A stretch of DNA of 64,000 bases from Bacteroidota bacterium. Lineage in GTDB: Bacteria > Bacteroidota > Ignavibacteria > Tepidaquicellales > Tepidaquicellaceae. The position numbers and the translations under genes are program-made. Under the pieces are notes generated by a model that searched no databases, was not told where the DNA came from, and was given only the letters and a program-made list of their open reading frames with translations. The DNA lies in the NCBI GenBank assembly GCA_018266875.1, contig JAFDZR010000010.1, forward strand, positions 9,172-73,171. Direction: 5' to 3'. The number at the start of each line of letters is the position of its first letter. Within the stretch, counting starts at the first letter, position 1. Positions 7,641 through 16,471 of this stretch are shown piece by piece.

Positions 7641-10208
7641 TTACTCAAGTAGTACAGGAGGATTTAGTGCTGTCAATAGTTCTTCAAATGTTTCAGGATG
7701 TAGTTTATCAAAATCTTTTTGAGGTACTTTTAAATATCTCCATTTTTCTTTTGTTAATTCAGTAGCGGTATTACACCAATTGATTGCACAATTGTCTTTC
7801 AATTTAACTTCAATATCCTCCCTTCCTTTTGTTTCAATTATCCAATTTGTGTTATCATCTGCAATAGCAATGAAGTCTGGAAAATAGTTTCTAATGTTTG
7901 CTAATGTATCTGTATATTGAATACAAAATCCAAATTGCTCTGGGAGTTTCGCAAATGCTTTTATGTCTTCTGCTTTATCAAGAAACTTAGCAAAACCATA
8001 TTCAAATTCGTTATCACAGGGAGTGTAATTGAAAATAGTTTTTTTTGCTTCAAATGGTTTCTTTGAAGTTGGAAAAGGTAAAGTTGTAGAAAGAAAACGA
8101 TTTGCAGTAATCAATAAAGGCTCTTTCTTTTCAATTACAATTTCACGTAATACTTTTTCAAATTCCTTTATTACAACGTAACTTGCAATGTTACTACTAA
8201 TAGCTTTGATAACATTTTCATTACTAAGATCAACTTTTTCACCGAATGCTTTAAACTCAAAAAATTCACGTATTTTCGGAGCAAGTATTGAAAACTGTGA
8301 AGGTAATTTAATATTTTGAGCAATTCGTCTTGCATAATACCCGATAACTTCCTCAGCTGTTTGAGCAGGTGGGATTTTATATTCTCTCTCTAATAATTTT
8401 TCATCTGTTAAAATATCTCTCCCTTCATAAATGAAAGTTTTAGTTTCCTCGAGTTCTTTTCCTTTCAATGGAAGTTTATTAATTTTGAATTTCATTACAT
8501 TAATGGATTCGATTTCTTCGGCTAATGATTTTTTTCTTCCAAGTAAAGGTGTAATTTCAGGAATTCCTATATCAAATTCTTTTTTAGATTCAACTGGCTG
8601 AACAGTTAGAATTTGTAGTTTGTCTTTTCCTATTTGGAATGTTTCAAATTTTAAATCTTCCAGTTTCTCCAGATCCTCCACAAATTCCATAAAAGCATTA
8701 TTACCGATTATATCAACTCTCTCCGTATAACCCTCATTCAATTTACGGAACATCAATCTTAATCCTCTTCCGATAGTCTGTTCCGGAAGTATATTTGCTT
8801 TTGCTGTATATGGTCTTAAACCTACTACAACAGTTACATTCTGAACATCCCAACCCTCTCTTAACATAAGTACGGAAACTATTGCATTTACAGGATTCTT
8901 GTCTTCGTCAACTTCTCTGGCTAATTTTCTTGCAATGTCCAAATCTTTTTTTGAAACTTCACCGCTTTTGTCTGTATGTATAATTAAGGTTTTATCTCCT
9001 CCAAATTCTGTAGGAAATTTTACTCGTAGCCAATCTCCAACATCGTCCGCTTCATCTGTATTATTCATCATGATAAAAAGAATCGGTTTCTTATTTAAAG
9101 ATTCAAGTTGTTTGCTGTATTCCTTCCATCGTTCAACACCAGCTGTTAAAAATCCTTTGTATCGTGTTGTTGCAATATCTGATTTTGCTTCATTTAGCTT
9201 TGAAATTCCTTTTATCGGTCTTTTTACAATTCCATCAAGTATTGCCTGCTTCAAGGGATAATCAAAAATTGTCCATGCAAATAAACTTCCTTTACTATAC
9301 CTTGGAGTGGCAGAGAAATCAAGCTGTACTGAAATTGATTTTTGAATATGTAAATTACGAATGAATTTATTCCATTCACTTTCTTCGTCATGGGTATGAT
9401 GTGCTTCATCATTTAACACCATTAATTTTCCCTCTCGCTTGGAAATTCGATCATCAAAATCGCTGATTTCGGTTTTAGTATTTGGGGGAATACTTCCTAA
9501 CATTGTAGTCATTACTTCCGATTCATTATTATTTTTTCTTGTGCCTCGTTCGTAAAATTGTTGAATGTTAGTTAAGTATAATGATCCAGTGCTGTTGGTT
9601 CTTTCAGTATCTCCTCTCATATAGTATTCCATTTCCCAAAGCCACTGCAATGGTTTCGGAATGAGCGGAAGTGCCCTGAAAGTTTTTCCGCTTTCAAAAT
9701 CGCTTCTCAATCTTTCAAAGACTATCACATTTGGAGCAAGAATTAAAAAATTGTTTGCGTAATCTTCTTCCCCACGTAAATAGTTTGCAAATTGCCATAC
9801 AATGCTCAAACTCATAACTAAAGTTTTCCCGCTTCCCGTTGCCATTTTAATACAGTATCTTGCAAATTCGTCATACGGAGGAAGACGTAAATCTTTAGTA
9901 TTGAATGCAAATTTTTCAAGTAATTGTTTTCGATTTCTGATTTTTTCTATTTCAAATATATAAATCATTGTTTCTATTGCTTCACGCTGTGCAATATGAA
10001 AGCGAAATGTTTGTCCGTTTGATAACGTATGATCTGAATAAAACCAATAGTTAATTAGCTCTCTTGTTGTATCAGTAATTCCTTTATACTTATCAGCTCT
10101 CCAGACTTTCACCGATTCACGGATAGAAGGCACACAAACAGCTGTATTCAGTTGTTCCTGAATATTGAACATATCTTTCTGCCCGATGTTTATTTTTTTC
10201 TTAGCCAA
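7641..10208 (-). CDS. res: Type III restriction enzyme, Res (helicase-nuclease) subunit
   Basis: 855 aa. Superfamily 2 motifs are plain: Walker A ATGSGKT (123-129), DEAH (267-270), SAT (299-301), and helicase C-terminal motifs including QTIGRGLR. Near the C-terminus YFPDF...WIIETKGRED matches the PD-(D/E)xK endonuclease of Res subunits. Res forms a complex with Mod, uses ATP to communicate along DNA between two unmethylated head-to-head sites, and cuts about 25 bp away from one of them. It begins 15 bp after mod, as expected for a two-gene operon, and shows no internal stop or missing motif. The length is near the family's lower end. Confidence 0.95.
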   Translation of the reverse strand: MAKKKINIGQKDMFNIQEQLNTAVCVPSIRESVKVWRADKYKGITDTTRELINYWFYSDHTLSNGQTFRFHIAQREAIETMIYIFEIEKIRNRKQLLEKFAFNTKDLRLPPYDEFARYCIKMATGSGKTLVMSLSIVWQFANYLRGEEDYANNFLILAPNVIVFERLRSDFESGKTFRALPLIPKPLQWLWEMEYYMRGDTERTNSTGSLYLTNIQQFYERGTRKNNNESEVMTTMLGSIPPNTKTEISDFDDRISKREGKLMVLNDEAHHTHDEESEWNKFIRNLHIQKSISVQLDFSATPRYSKGSLFAWTIFDYPLKQAILDGIVKRPIKGISKLNEAKSDIATTRYKGFLTAGVERWKEYSKQLESLNKKPILFIMMNNTDEADDVGDWLRVKFPTEFGGDKTLIIHTDKSGEVSKKDLDIARKLAREVDEDKNPVNAIVSVLMLREGWDVQNVTVVVGLRPYTAKANILPEQTIGRGLRLMFRKLNEGYTERVDIIGNNAFMEFVEDLEKLEDLKFETFQIGKDKLQILTVQPVESKKEFDIGIPEITPLLGRKKSLAEEIESINVMKFKINKLPLKGKELEETKTFIYEGRDILTDEKLLEREYKIPPAQTAEEVIGYYARRIAQNIKLPSQFSILAPKIREFFEFKAFGEKVDLSNENVIKAISSNIASYVVIKEFEKVLREIVIEKKEPLLITANRFLSTTLPFPTSKKPFEAKKTIFNYTPCDNEFEYGFAKFLDKAEDIKAFAKLPEQFGFCIQYTDTLANIRNYFPDFIAIADDNTNWIIETKGREDIEVKLKDNCAINWCNTATELTKEKWRYLKVPQKDFDKLHPETFEELLTALNPPVLLE

Positions 10209-10223
10209 TTTAAATATTTATGT

Positions 10224-12026
10224 TCAAATAGTTATGTTTATTGCTTTCGTTGTATCATTTCCTAAAATATCTATTACTTTTACAACTACCGTATATTCTC
10301 CTTTTTCTTCGTATTGATTTTCAGCAGTAAGTTCTATCTTCGGATTTTGTTTTGTCCTGTAACACTGCCATTCATTATGGAATGTATCATCTTTGTAATT
10401 CCAGTCTATAGCCCAGTAATCAATCCATTGGCTCCAATGTGTAATGTTTTTCCTTACATCATCGGGAACATCATCTGGAGGAATAATAAAATTTTCAAGT
10501 GCGATCGTAGTTTTCAATTTAGAAGTTTTCGTTTTTACATTTAGAGAAGCAAGTTCGTAAAACTTTATATCTCCCTGATCGACTGCTTTCTTTTCCAAAA
10601 CTTCTCTTGGAATTTTTTTGAATGAAACATTTACTTTGTTTTCTTCAGCAAATTGTTTTGCTGTTTCGTTTACTTCAAACGCAAAATCCCAACCGAGAAA
10701 ATCTATTGCGTTATTTTTAATATTTTTGTCTTTGCCAACAAGTTTCCAAAATTCTTTGATTGCACTTTTAATATCCTCAACTGTTACTGGTGCGTCAACA
10801 TTTCCAACATGCACCATCCTTCCCGACTTTGTTCCATGTAGCCATGTATATCCGTCAAGTATATTTCCTTTATAAAGTTCTATAATGAAATGCTTATATG
10901 ATTTTTCCTGATTCAATCGATTTCCAGGGTTTTCAAACTCCGATTTCATCCATTGTTGTCTTTCATATTTTCCGAGATTTTGAACTTCAAATGGTTTTAT
11001 ATTTTTAATCCCAAGTAATCTCTTTCTTGTTGTATGAATTGCAAATCTTCCTAAATCGCATGTAATCCATCTCCTGTTCAGTTTTTCTGCAACTGCAACG
11101 GTTGTTCCACTTCCGCAAAAACAATCAAGCACAAAATCTCCTTCATTGCTGCTTGCTTTGATAATTCTTTCTAAAAGGGCTTTAGGTTTTTGAGTGTTAT
11201 ATGGTAAATGCTCATTGCTCAAAGTGAAGACTGCAGAAATATCCCATACATCATCAACCATGCTCATTCTATAAATACCTTTTTCATCTTTACCTTGCTT
11301 TCTTCCCTCAAATGAAGGCTTAAAATTAGAACCATATATATCAATGTAATATTCCTTTTGCTCAAGAGGGGTGAAATTGATACTATCTGATTTTGAATAA
11401 AAAAATATGGTATCATGTTTTCTTTGAAATTGATTTTTAGCAAGATTTCCAGTTCTATAATGCCATACAATTTCATTTCTAAGATTCTTATATCCAAAAA
11501 TTTCATCCAATAATGCTTTAGCATAATGTCCTACATGCCAATCTAAATGCACATAAATACTACCATTTTCTGCAAGAAGTTCTTTTAAAAGTAAAACCGT
11601 TTCATAAAACCATTGCAAATAACTATCAAGTCCTTTTCCCCATGTATCACGATAAGCCTTTTGTTCAATAATACTTGGCTCTTTTACAAACTGTGCAGAT
11701 TCATCTTCCTTTGTGTCCGGGTGATCCGGTATATTTGCAGTGAAAGAAAAATTCGCACCTGTGTCAAACGGAGGATCAATGTAAATCAGATTCACTTTAC
11801 CTGCGAACTCTGGAAGTAATGAAGGAAGAACATATTTCTTATCTCCCCAGATTAATCGGTTTCGCCATTCCTTATCTGCTTTTTGCTCAAACATTCCGAT
11901 AAGTCCTTTTTTCCGATCGGCAGCACTTTCATTCACAGTTTCAATAGTTTGAAAAGGAAGTGCAATACGGACAGGAGTAGCTTTCTTTCCGTCTTTATAT
12001 TTGCCTTCCCAGATTAGTTCGGTCAT
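10224..12026 (-). CDS. mod: Type III DNA methyltransferase, Mod subunit
   Basis: 600 aa. The beta-type N6-adenine methyltransferase order is present: catalytic DPPF (84-87, the D-P-P-Y/F motif) precedes the SAM-binding LDCFCGSGTT (300-309). The region between the two motifs is the target-recognition portion, and a long C-terminal tail probably contacts Res. Mod alone methylates one strand of an asymmetric site and confers specificity on the complex. It is the first gene of the operon, followed 15 bp later by res. The target sequence cannot be read from the protein. No homopolymer or short tandem repeat suggesting phase variation was seen near the start. Confidence 0.94.
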   Translation of the reverse strand: MTELIWEGKYKDGKKATPVRIALPFQTIETVNESAADRKKGLIGMFEQKADKEWRNRLIWGDKKYVLPSLLPEFAGKVNLIYIDPPFDTGANFSFTANIPDHPDTKEDESAQFVKEPSIIEQKAYRDTWGKGLDSYLQWFYETVLLLKELLAENGSIYVHLDWHVGHYAKALLDEIFGYKNLRNEIVWHYRTGNLAKNQFQRKHDTIFFYSKSDSINFTPLEQKEYYIDIYGSNFKPSFEGRKQGKDEKGIYRMSMVDDVWDISAVFTLSNEHLPYNTQKPKALLERIIKASSNEGDFVLDCFCGSGTTVAVAEKLNRRWITCDLGRFAIHTTRKRLLGIKNIKPFEVQNLGKYERQQWMKSEFENPGNRLNQEKSYKHFIIELYKGNILDGYTWLHGTKSGRMVHVGNVDAPVTVEDIKSAIKEFWKLVGKDKNIKNNAIDFLGWDFAFEVNETAKQFAEENKVNVSFKKIPREVLEKKAVDQGDIKFYELASLNVKTKTSKLKTTIALENFIIPPDDVPDDVRKNITHWSQWIDYWAIDWNYKDDTFHNEWQCYRTKQNPKIELTAENQYEEKGEYTVVVKVIDILGNDTTKAINITI

Positions 12027-12327
12027 TTAATTTTATTCTGATTTAAAAAGTTTTACATAAAATATAGTTAGTTGAAAATGCTTTTTTCACTTTTTTAAAC
12101 GAATAATTAATATCTTCAAAAACTAAATTCTTTAATCTAAGATCCGAAAACTTTTACATTTACAAGTTTAATGATTTTCTTGAAAATGAATTTTCCTACA
12201 GCCATTTTTCTCACGTTACTATAATAAGTTTGTAAATAAATATTAAATCCTTTACTTTAAAAATTTCTTATTTAACAAATCCATGTCATTTCTTTCATTT
12301 AAATATTTTTTTCTCCAAACGTAACTC

Positions 12328-12444
12328 CTATAAATGGAAAATATATTTCTTATCAAATGATCTTGCAATCATTATTTCAAGTGGTTCGATCTTTTCGGAA
12401 ACAAAATTTTTATTCTTCAAATTTTTCAAAAATTTCACTTTCAT
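12328..12444 (-). pseudogene. Short ORF remnant between mod and fic
   Basis: An ATG-initiated 38-codon frame ends in TAG. The same frame continues beyond the stop for about ten more sensible codons, suggesting a truncated gene rather than random sequence. The surrounding 12027-12476 is otherwise AT-rich and holds no other supported gene; it must include the mod promoter. Confidence 0.3.
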
Positions 12445-12476
12445 TGATAACTAAAATGATTATCTAAAATAGTTAA

Positions 12477-13622
12477 TTAATTTTTGGTTGGAAGTGAAGA
12501 AATTAATAATTCAGTATTTGCTTTATATTTATTCTTATCATTTACAACTAGGTTTAATTTTATTAATTCTTCTAAATCTCTTTTCATAAACAAATTTGAT
12601 TTTCGCAAATATGTTCTCATTAAATCTGGATGAGATTCTACTAATTCTTTTTGCGTTAACCATTCATTTACAGGAAATTTTAAGATTAATTCCCTTCTTC
12701 TTTTAAAAACAGTCATATTTCCATATTTTATATCTTTAAAAATTTCATAAATATAGTTTATCCAAAGTATATGAAAATGGTTATCCTGAATAATTTCAAG
12801 TATCTTTATTAATTCGTCACGAAACCCTCTCACAGCATATTCTATAAAATTTGATAAACTTTTTTCTCTTGTTGCTTTTTCGAGTTGCCTATAATATTCA
12901 CTCCTTGTATCATTATAAAAATTTGAAAGAACATGCGTCGCAATAGTTGGTAAACCAGCTCTAAGTAAAATATAAAACTCCAATAATCTGGCTGTTCTTC
13001 CATTTCCATCACTAAAAGGATGTATCCAAGCAATATAGACATGACAAACTATTGCCTCAATTACTGAATTACTAAATGATTCACTTCTTGTAGTAAATTT
13101 AAATTCTTCTTTTAACCATTTACAAAGATCATTAATTAACTTTTCAACTTCATGATAGTTTGGAGGTTTATATGATCCAACGCTAACATTTCTTTTCCGA
13201 AATTGACCTGGAATTGCTTGAAGAGAATCTCCTAAATCTCTTCCAATCATTTTGTGAAATCTAAGAATCAAATTTTCCGAAACTAACTCTTTTTTTTTGT
13301 TTACAATAATTTCTTCAAGTATTTCATTGAATGAATCAAGGATATTTTTTACCTCGATTTCCTGATACTCTTTGCTTTCCTGAAGGCTTTTGCCTTCCTG
13401 AATTTCTAATATTTCTTCTAAAGATAATGTATTACCTTCTATGGCTGTTGTAGCCTTTGCTCCCTTTCGGAGTGATATTTGAAGAAGTTTTTCACGGTAT
13501 TGAGGCTGAATGGGAGCATTAGAAATAGCTTTGATTATTGACTTGCACTGTCCAAGTTTATACCAAGTTGTATCAGATAATGACCAATCCTTTTGAAAAG
13601 AAATATGTGAGTAATCAGGCAT
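12477..13622 (-). CDS. Fic family protein (predicted AMP-transferase, self-inhibited)
   Basis: 381 aa. The Fic catalytic motif is complete, HPFSDGNGRTAR (201-212), with the base His201 and the ATP-phosphate-binding GNGR. An inhibitory helix motif TTAIEGN (58-64) matches (S/T)xxxE(G/N) in an N-terminal position, the class II arrangement, where Glu62 would block productive ATP binding. A winged-helix-like C-terminal region (about 300-375) follows. Fic enzymes transfer AMP or related groups to protein hydroxyls. In this element the gene stands alone, with no separate antitoxin, and is divergent from the DUF3800 gene. It is plausible defence or toxin cargo; the substrate is unknown. Confidence 0.93.
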   Translation of the reverse strand: MPDYSHISFQKDWSLSDTTWYKLGQCKSIIKAISNAPIQPQYREKLLQISLRKGAKATTAIEGNTLSLEEILEIQEGKSLQESKEYQEIEVKNILDSFNEILEEIIVNKKKELVSENLILRFHKMIGRDLGDSLQAIPGQFRKRNVSVGSYKPPNYHEVEKLINDLCKWLKEEFKFTTRSESFSNSVIEAIVCHVYIAWIHPFSDGNGRTARLLEFYILLRAGLPTIATHVLSNFYNDTRSEYYRQLEKATREKSLSNFIEYAVRGFRDELIKILEIIQDNHFHILWINYIYEIFKDIKYGNMTVFKRRRELILKFPVNEWLTQKELVESHPDLMRTYLRKSNLFMKRDLEELIKLNLVVNDKNKYKANTELLISSLPTKN

Positions 13623-13852
13623 GAAATGAAAAGCTAATTGGTTTATTTTTCAGTAATATAATTAAATTACAAATTTATAATGATATTTAAAATGTAAAGT
13701 AACTATTTATGCTATTGTTTACGAATTGATAAATCTGTAATTTAAAAAAAAATAGATTCTTATATTAATGTATTTCTTAGTTAATGTTGATAAGATTTGT
13801 TTAAAATAAAACAAAAAATTAAAAATTGAATGTTTAATAAATAAATTTGTAT

Positions 13853-14524
13853 ATGGAAAAGACATTTAATTTATATTGCGATGAGAGTTGTCATTTAAAA
13901 AATGATAACTTCCCATATATGTTAATTGGTTACATCGGAGTGCCTTTCAATCAAATAGATGAGCACAAAAAATATTTAAACTATATTAAAGAAAACAATA
14001 AGAAGTTTGGTGAAATTAAGTGGAGTAAAATTTCAAACGCGAACTTTCAGTTATATCATGAAATAATATCTTATTTTTTTTCAAGTGACCTTAACTTCAG
14101 AGCTATTGTTGTAAAAAAATCAGATATTAATATTCCAAAATACAGTTCAGATTACAATACTTTTTATTACAAAATGTATTATCAATTAATACATCACAAA
14201 ATTGACATGTCTTATAAATATAATATCTATTTGGATAAGAAAGATACACTTAGTTCAAAAAAAGTTTTAACTTTAAAAAAAATCTTACAAACACAGTACG
14301 GAATTATAAAGAATCTTCAAAACATTAATTCCAAAGAAAGCATTTTTATGCAAATCGCAGACATCATTTTGGGAGCAATTAGCTATAATCTGAGATCAGA
14401 AAACAGAGTGATTGCGAAAAATGAAATTATCAAATTAATTCAAAAGGAAAGTAATCATTCTTTAATTTCGTCAACGAAGTTTCGTGAATTTAAATTAAAC
14501 CTTTTTTTTATTGATTTAAAATAG
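13853..14524 (+). CDS. DUF3800 domain protein
   Basis: 223 aa from the first ATG at 13853; an upstream in-frame TTG at 13847 would add two residues. The N-terminus FNLYCDESCH matches the acidic DES motif that opens DUF3800 proteins. Conserved acidic positions recur in IYLDKKD (mid-protein) and MQIADIILGA near the C-terminus. The arrangement suggests an RNase H-like metal-dependent nuclease fold, but the activity has not been generally established. Such genes are frequent on mobile elements and in defence loci. A second gene follows after 2 bp, so they form a pair. Confidence 0.85.
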   Translation: MEKTFNLYCDESCHLKNDNFPYMLIGYIGVPFNQIDEHKKYLNYIKENNKKFGEIKWSKISNANFQLYHEIISYFFSSDLNFRAIVVKKSDINIPKYSSDYNTFYYKMYYQLIHHKIDMSYKYNIYLDKKDTLSSKKVLTLKKILQTQYGIIKNLQNINSKESIFMQIADIILGAISYNLRSENRVIAKNEIIKLIQKESNHSLISSTKFREFKLNLFFIDLK

Positions 14525-14526
14525 TA

Positions 14527-15027
14527 ATGCTAGAAAATTTATTAAAGAAATATAATGAATTACTAAACTTTGACGGGAAAAGTGATCCGGAAAAAATAGC
14601 TTCATTAAAAAGAATTTTTGAACGAGATATTAAAAATAATACTAACTTTAAATTTCGAAATAAACAAATAAATCCTGTACATACTATAGACAGTATTGGC
14701 ATTGATATATTATTTGATCATTTGACTACTGAAATAGTAAGTCAGGAAACAAGGAAAAGAGAATTTGAAAAAGAAAGATCATTAAGGCTTCATTGGATAA
14801 AATATCACATTGAAGAAACAAAAAAGGAGTGTTTGGAGATATTTAGTGTTGAAGAGAATGGAAGGTTTAAAACCTATATATTTGACAAAAATGAAAACTA
14901 TGTAATTATCCTAGAGAAGTATAGAAAAAAAGAAGAGTATTACTTATTAACTGCATATTACTTGCGAGGAGGTAATTTAAGAAAAATTGAAAACAAAATG
15001 AGAAGAAAACTTGATCAAGTCTTATAA
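14527..15027 (+). CDS. Partner of the DUF3800 protein, possible RelE/PBECR-like nuclease
   Basis: 166 aa, starting 2 bp after the DUF3800 stop. The N-terminal ~90 residues are charged and helical. The C-terminal part contains HWIKYHIEE, then YVIILEKYRKKEEYYLLTAYYL, written here as the two segments YVIILEK and YYLLTAYYL. The terminal beta strand ending in TAY recalls small RelE-like or phage-associated nuclease toxins, where an iTAY strand closes the sheet. This resemblance is weak and unproven. The tight coupling implies that the two proteins act together. A rho-independent terminator follows. Confidence 0.6.
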   Translation: MLENLLKKYNELLNFDGKSDPEKIASLKRIFERDIKNNTNFKFRNKQINPVHTIDSIGIDILFDHLTTEIVSQETRKREFEKERSLRLHWIKYHIEETKKECLEIFSVEENGRFKTYIFDKNENYVIILEKYRKKEEYYLLTAYYLRGGNLRKIENKMRRKLDQVL

Positions 15028-15029
15028 TG

Positions 15030-15068
15030 CAAAAAACGCTAAACATCTGTGGTTTAGCGTCTTTTAAT
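15030..15068 (+). terminator. Rho-independent terminator after the DUF3800 pair
   Basis: A perfect 9-bp stem (15036-15044 with 15052-15060) with a 7-nt loop is followed by CTTTT, starting 9 bp after the stop codon. Confidence 0.8.
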
Positions 15069-15300
15069 CTCCTTCTTCCGAAACGGAAAGATGAGCGTAA
15101 ATCAAATTACTAATAAAATTATTAATATTCAACTCTTCATTTTAGCTTAAAATAAGGAAAATAAAGATAATATTTTATAAGATTTTAATTTCAACAAAAA
15201 TTCAAACTTTATGTTAATGTTTTATTTAATACTTAATTTTCAAAAAAAAGTTTCAAATAATAGTTTAATTATTTTATGTTATTCGAAATCTAAGGTCATT

Positions 15301-16368
15301 TTAGAATGTTAAGGAATTAATAGCTTTTTTCATATCATCCCCTTTTAAATGTGAATAAATCATTGTCGTAGTAATCGACTTATGCCCTGCAATCTCTTTC
15401 ACAATGTTTAACGGAACATTATTCTTAATCAATTCTGTAATAGCACTATGACGCAAAGAATGAAATTTAAAATCTTTGCTCAGATTTAATTTTATAAGAA
15501 CTCTTTTAAATTGTTTGCTTACTGTATCAGCTCTTAGCTTCAGATCATGCATATTCTTATCTTTATTATAAAACAAATAGCTTTCTTTATTTGCCAATGT
15601 CAGAATATTTTTATCATTCCCGGAGTTTATGATCTCATCTATTAATTGAGAAAGTCCTTTTGTTAATGGAATAGTTTTAAAGCAATTTGTTTTTTGCTGG
15701 AAAATATTAACGACTTCATTTTCAAAATCAATATCTTTGATCTTAACGTTCAAAACTTCCGAAATGCGACTTGCTGTCAATAAAGTAAATCTTACAATTT
15801 GTTTTAACTGAACATCTTTTATTGAATTTAGGACATTAATTAAATCTCCTGAATCTATAGCCAACATCTTTTTGTTTTCGATCTTGAATTGTTTCACAGT
15901 TGAAATTTTCGAATAATCTAACAATTCGAACTCAATCATTTTATTGAACATTGCTTTGATATTCCTAATATCAATATTAGTTGAGATCAGATTTACTTCT
16001 TTACTCCTTTGCAGCTTAAATTCTTCAATATCTGATTTAGATATACTTGATATTGTTTTGTCTTTGATAATCCGAATCAGGTTAACATAAGAATTCCGGT
16101 AACTCAGAAAGGTATTATGAGAATTGTTAATCTTGTAATGAGAAAGAATTTTTTCTCTTACATCGGACAATTTTAAAATTGATTTATCTATTTCAGGTTT
16201 TTTCTTATTCTCAAATTTGAAGTCCTTAAGAAATTTTGTGGCTTCACTTTTGAGCTTTGTTTTACAACTCCTTGAAGTCATTTTTCCGGTGAGCGGATTG
16301 ACAAAAAAGAGATAATACGTTTTGAACTTATTTGAATTGGACAGAAACATTTTGATATTTCCTTTCAT
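15301..16368 (-). CDS. int: Tyrosine recombinase / integrase 2 (right-end integrase)
   Basis: 355 aa. The catalytic set is complete: R201, H303-x-x-R306, H329, Y338. An N-terminal arm-binding-like segment with VNPLTGKMTSR (about 23-33) precedes a core-binding domain. It lies 103 bp from the 52-bp tRNA-Lys repeat and next to paired arm-type decamers, the normal arrangement for the integrase that made this insertion. It shares long identical stretches with integrase 1 (for example TNCFKTIP, EIAGHKSITTTM). Integrases of this family join the element to the 3' end of a tRNA gene and need a directionality factor to excise; none was recognised. Confidence 0.94.
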   Translation of the reverse strand: MKGNIKMFLSNSNKFKTYYLFFVNPLTGKMTSRSCKTKLKSEATKFLKDFKFENKKKPEIDKSILKLSDVREKILSHYKINNSHNTFLSYRNSYVNLIRIIKDKTISSISKSDIEEFKLQRSKEVNLISTNIDIRNIKAMFNKMIEFELLDYSKISTVKQFKIENKKMLAIDSGDLINVLNSIKDVQLKQIVRFTLLTASRISEVLNVKIKDIDFENEVVNIFQQKTNCFKTIPLTKGLSQLIDEIINSGNDKNILTLANKESYLFYNKDKNMHDLKLRADTVSKQFKRVLIKLNLSKDFKFHSLRHSAITELIKNNVPLNIVKEIAGHKSITTTMIYSHLKGDDMKKAINSLTF

Positions 16369-16408
16369 ATCTCCAAAAGGAAATCATTCGAAAAGAATCA
16401 GAAAATGC

Positions 16409-16430
16409 ACTAATGAGTTGACTAATGAGT
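16409..16430. other. Candidate integrase arm-type sites, right end
   Basis: ACTAATGAGT occurs at 16409-16418 and 16421-16430, exactly 12 bp apart, upstream of integrase 2 and 42 bp from the attR repeat. The left end has the same decamer family with identical spacing. Confidence 0.6.
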
Positions 16431-16471
16431 ATCAATAAATCATTTGAATTTTTATCAAAATTCAAAGAAAC

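Noticed and set aside
10314-11524. Several short frames inside mod
   Set aside because: They overlap a complete methyltransferase with all motifs and have no ribosome sites or homology-like features.
13842-13849. TAAATTTG, a possible Bacteroidota-type -7 promoter element before the DUF3800 gene
   Set aside because: It is only 4 bp from the start codon, would place the transcript start inside the gene, and no -33 element lies at the right distance.
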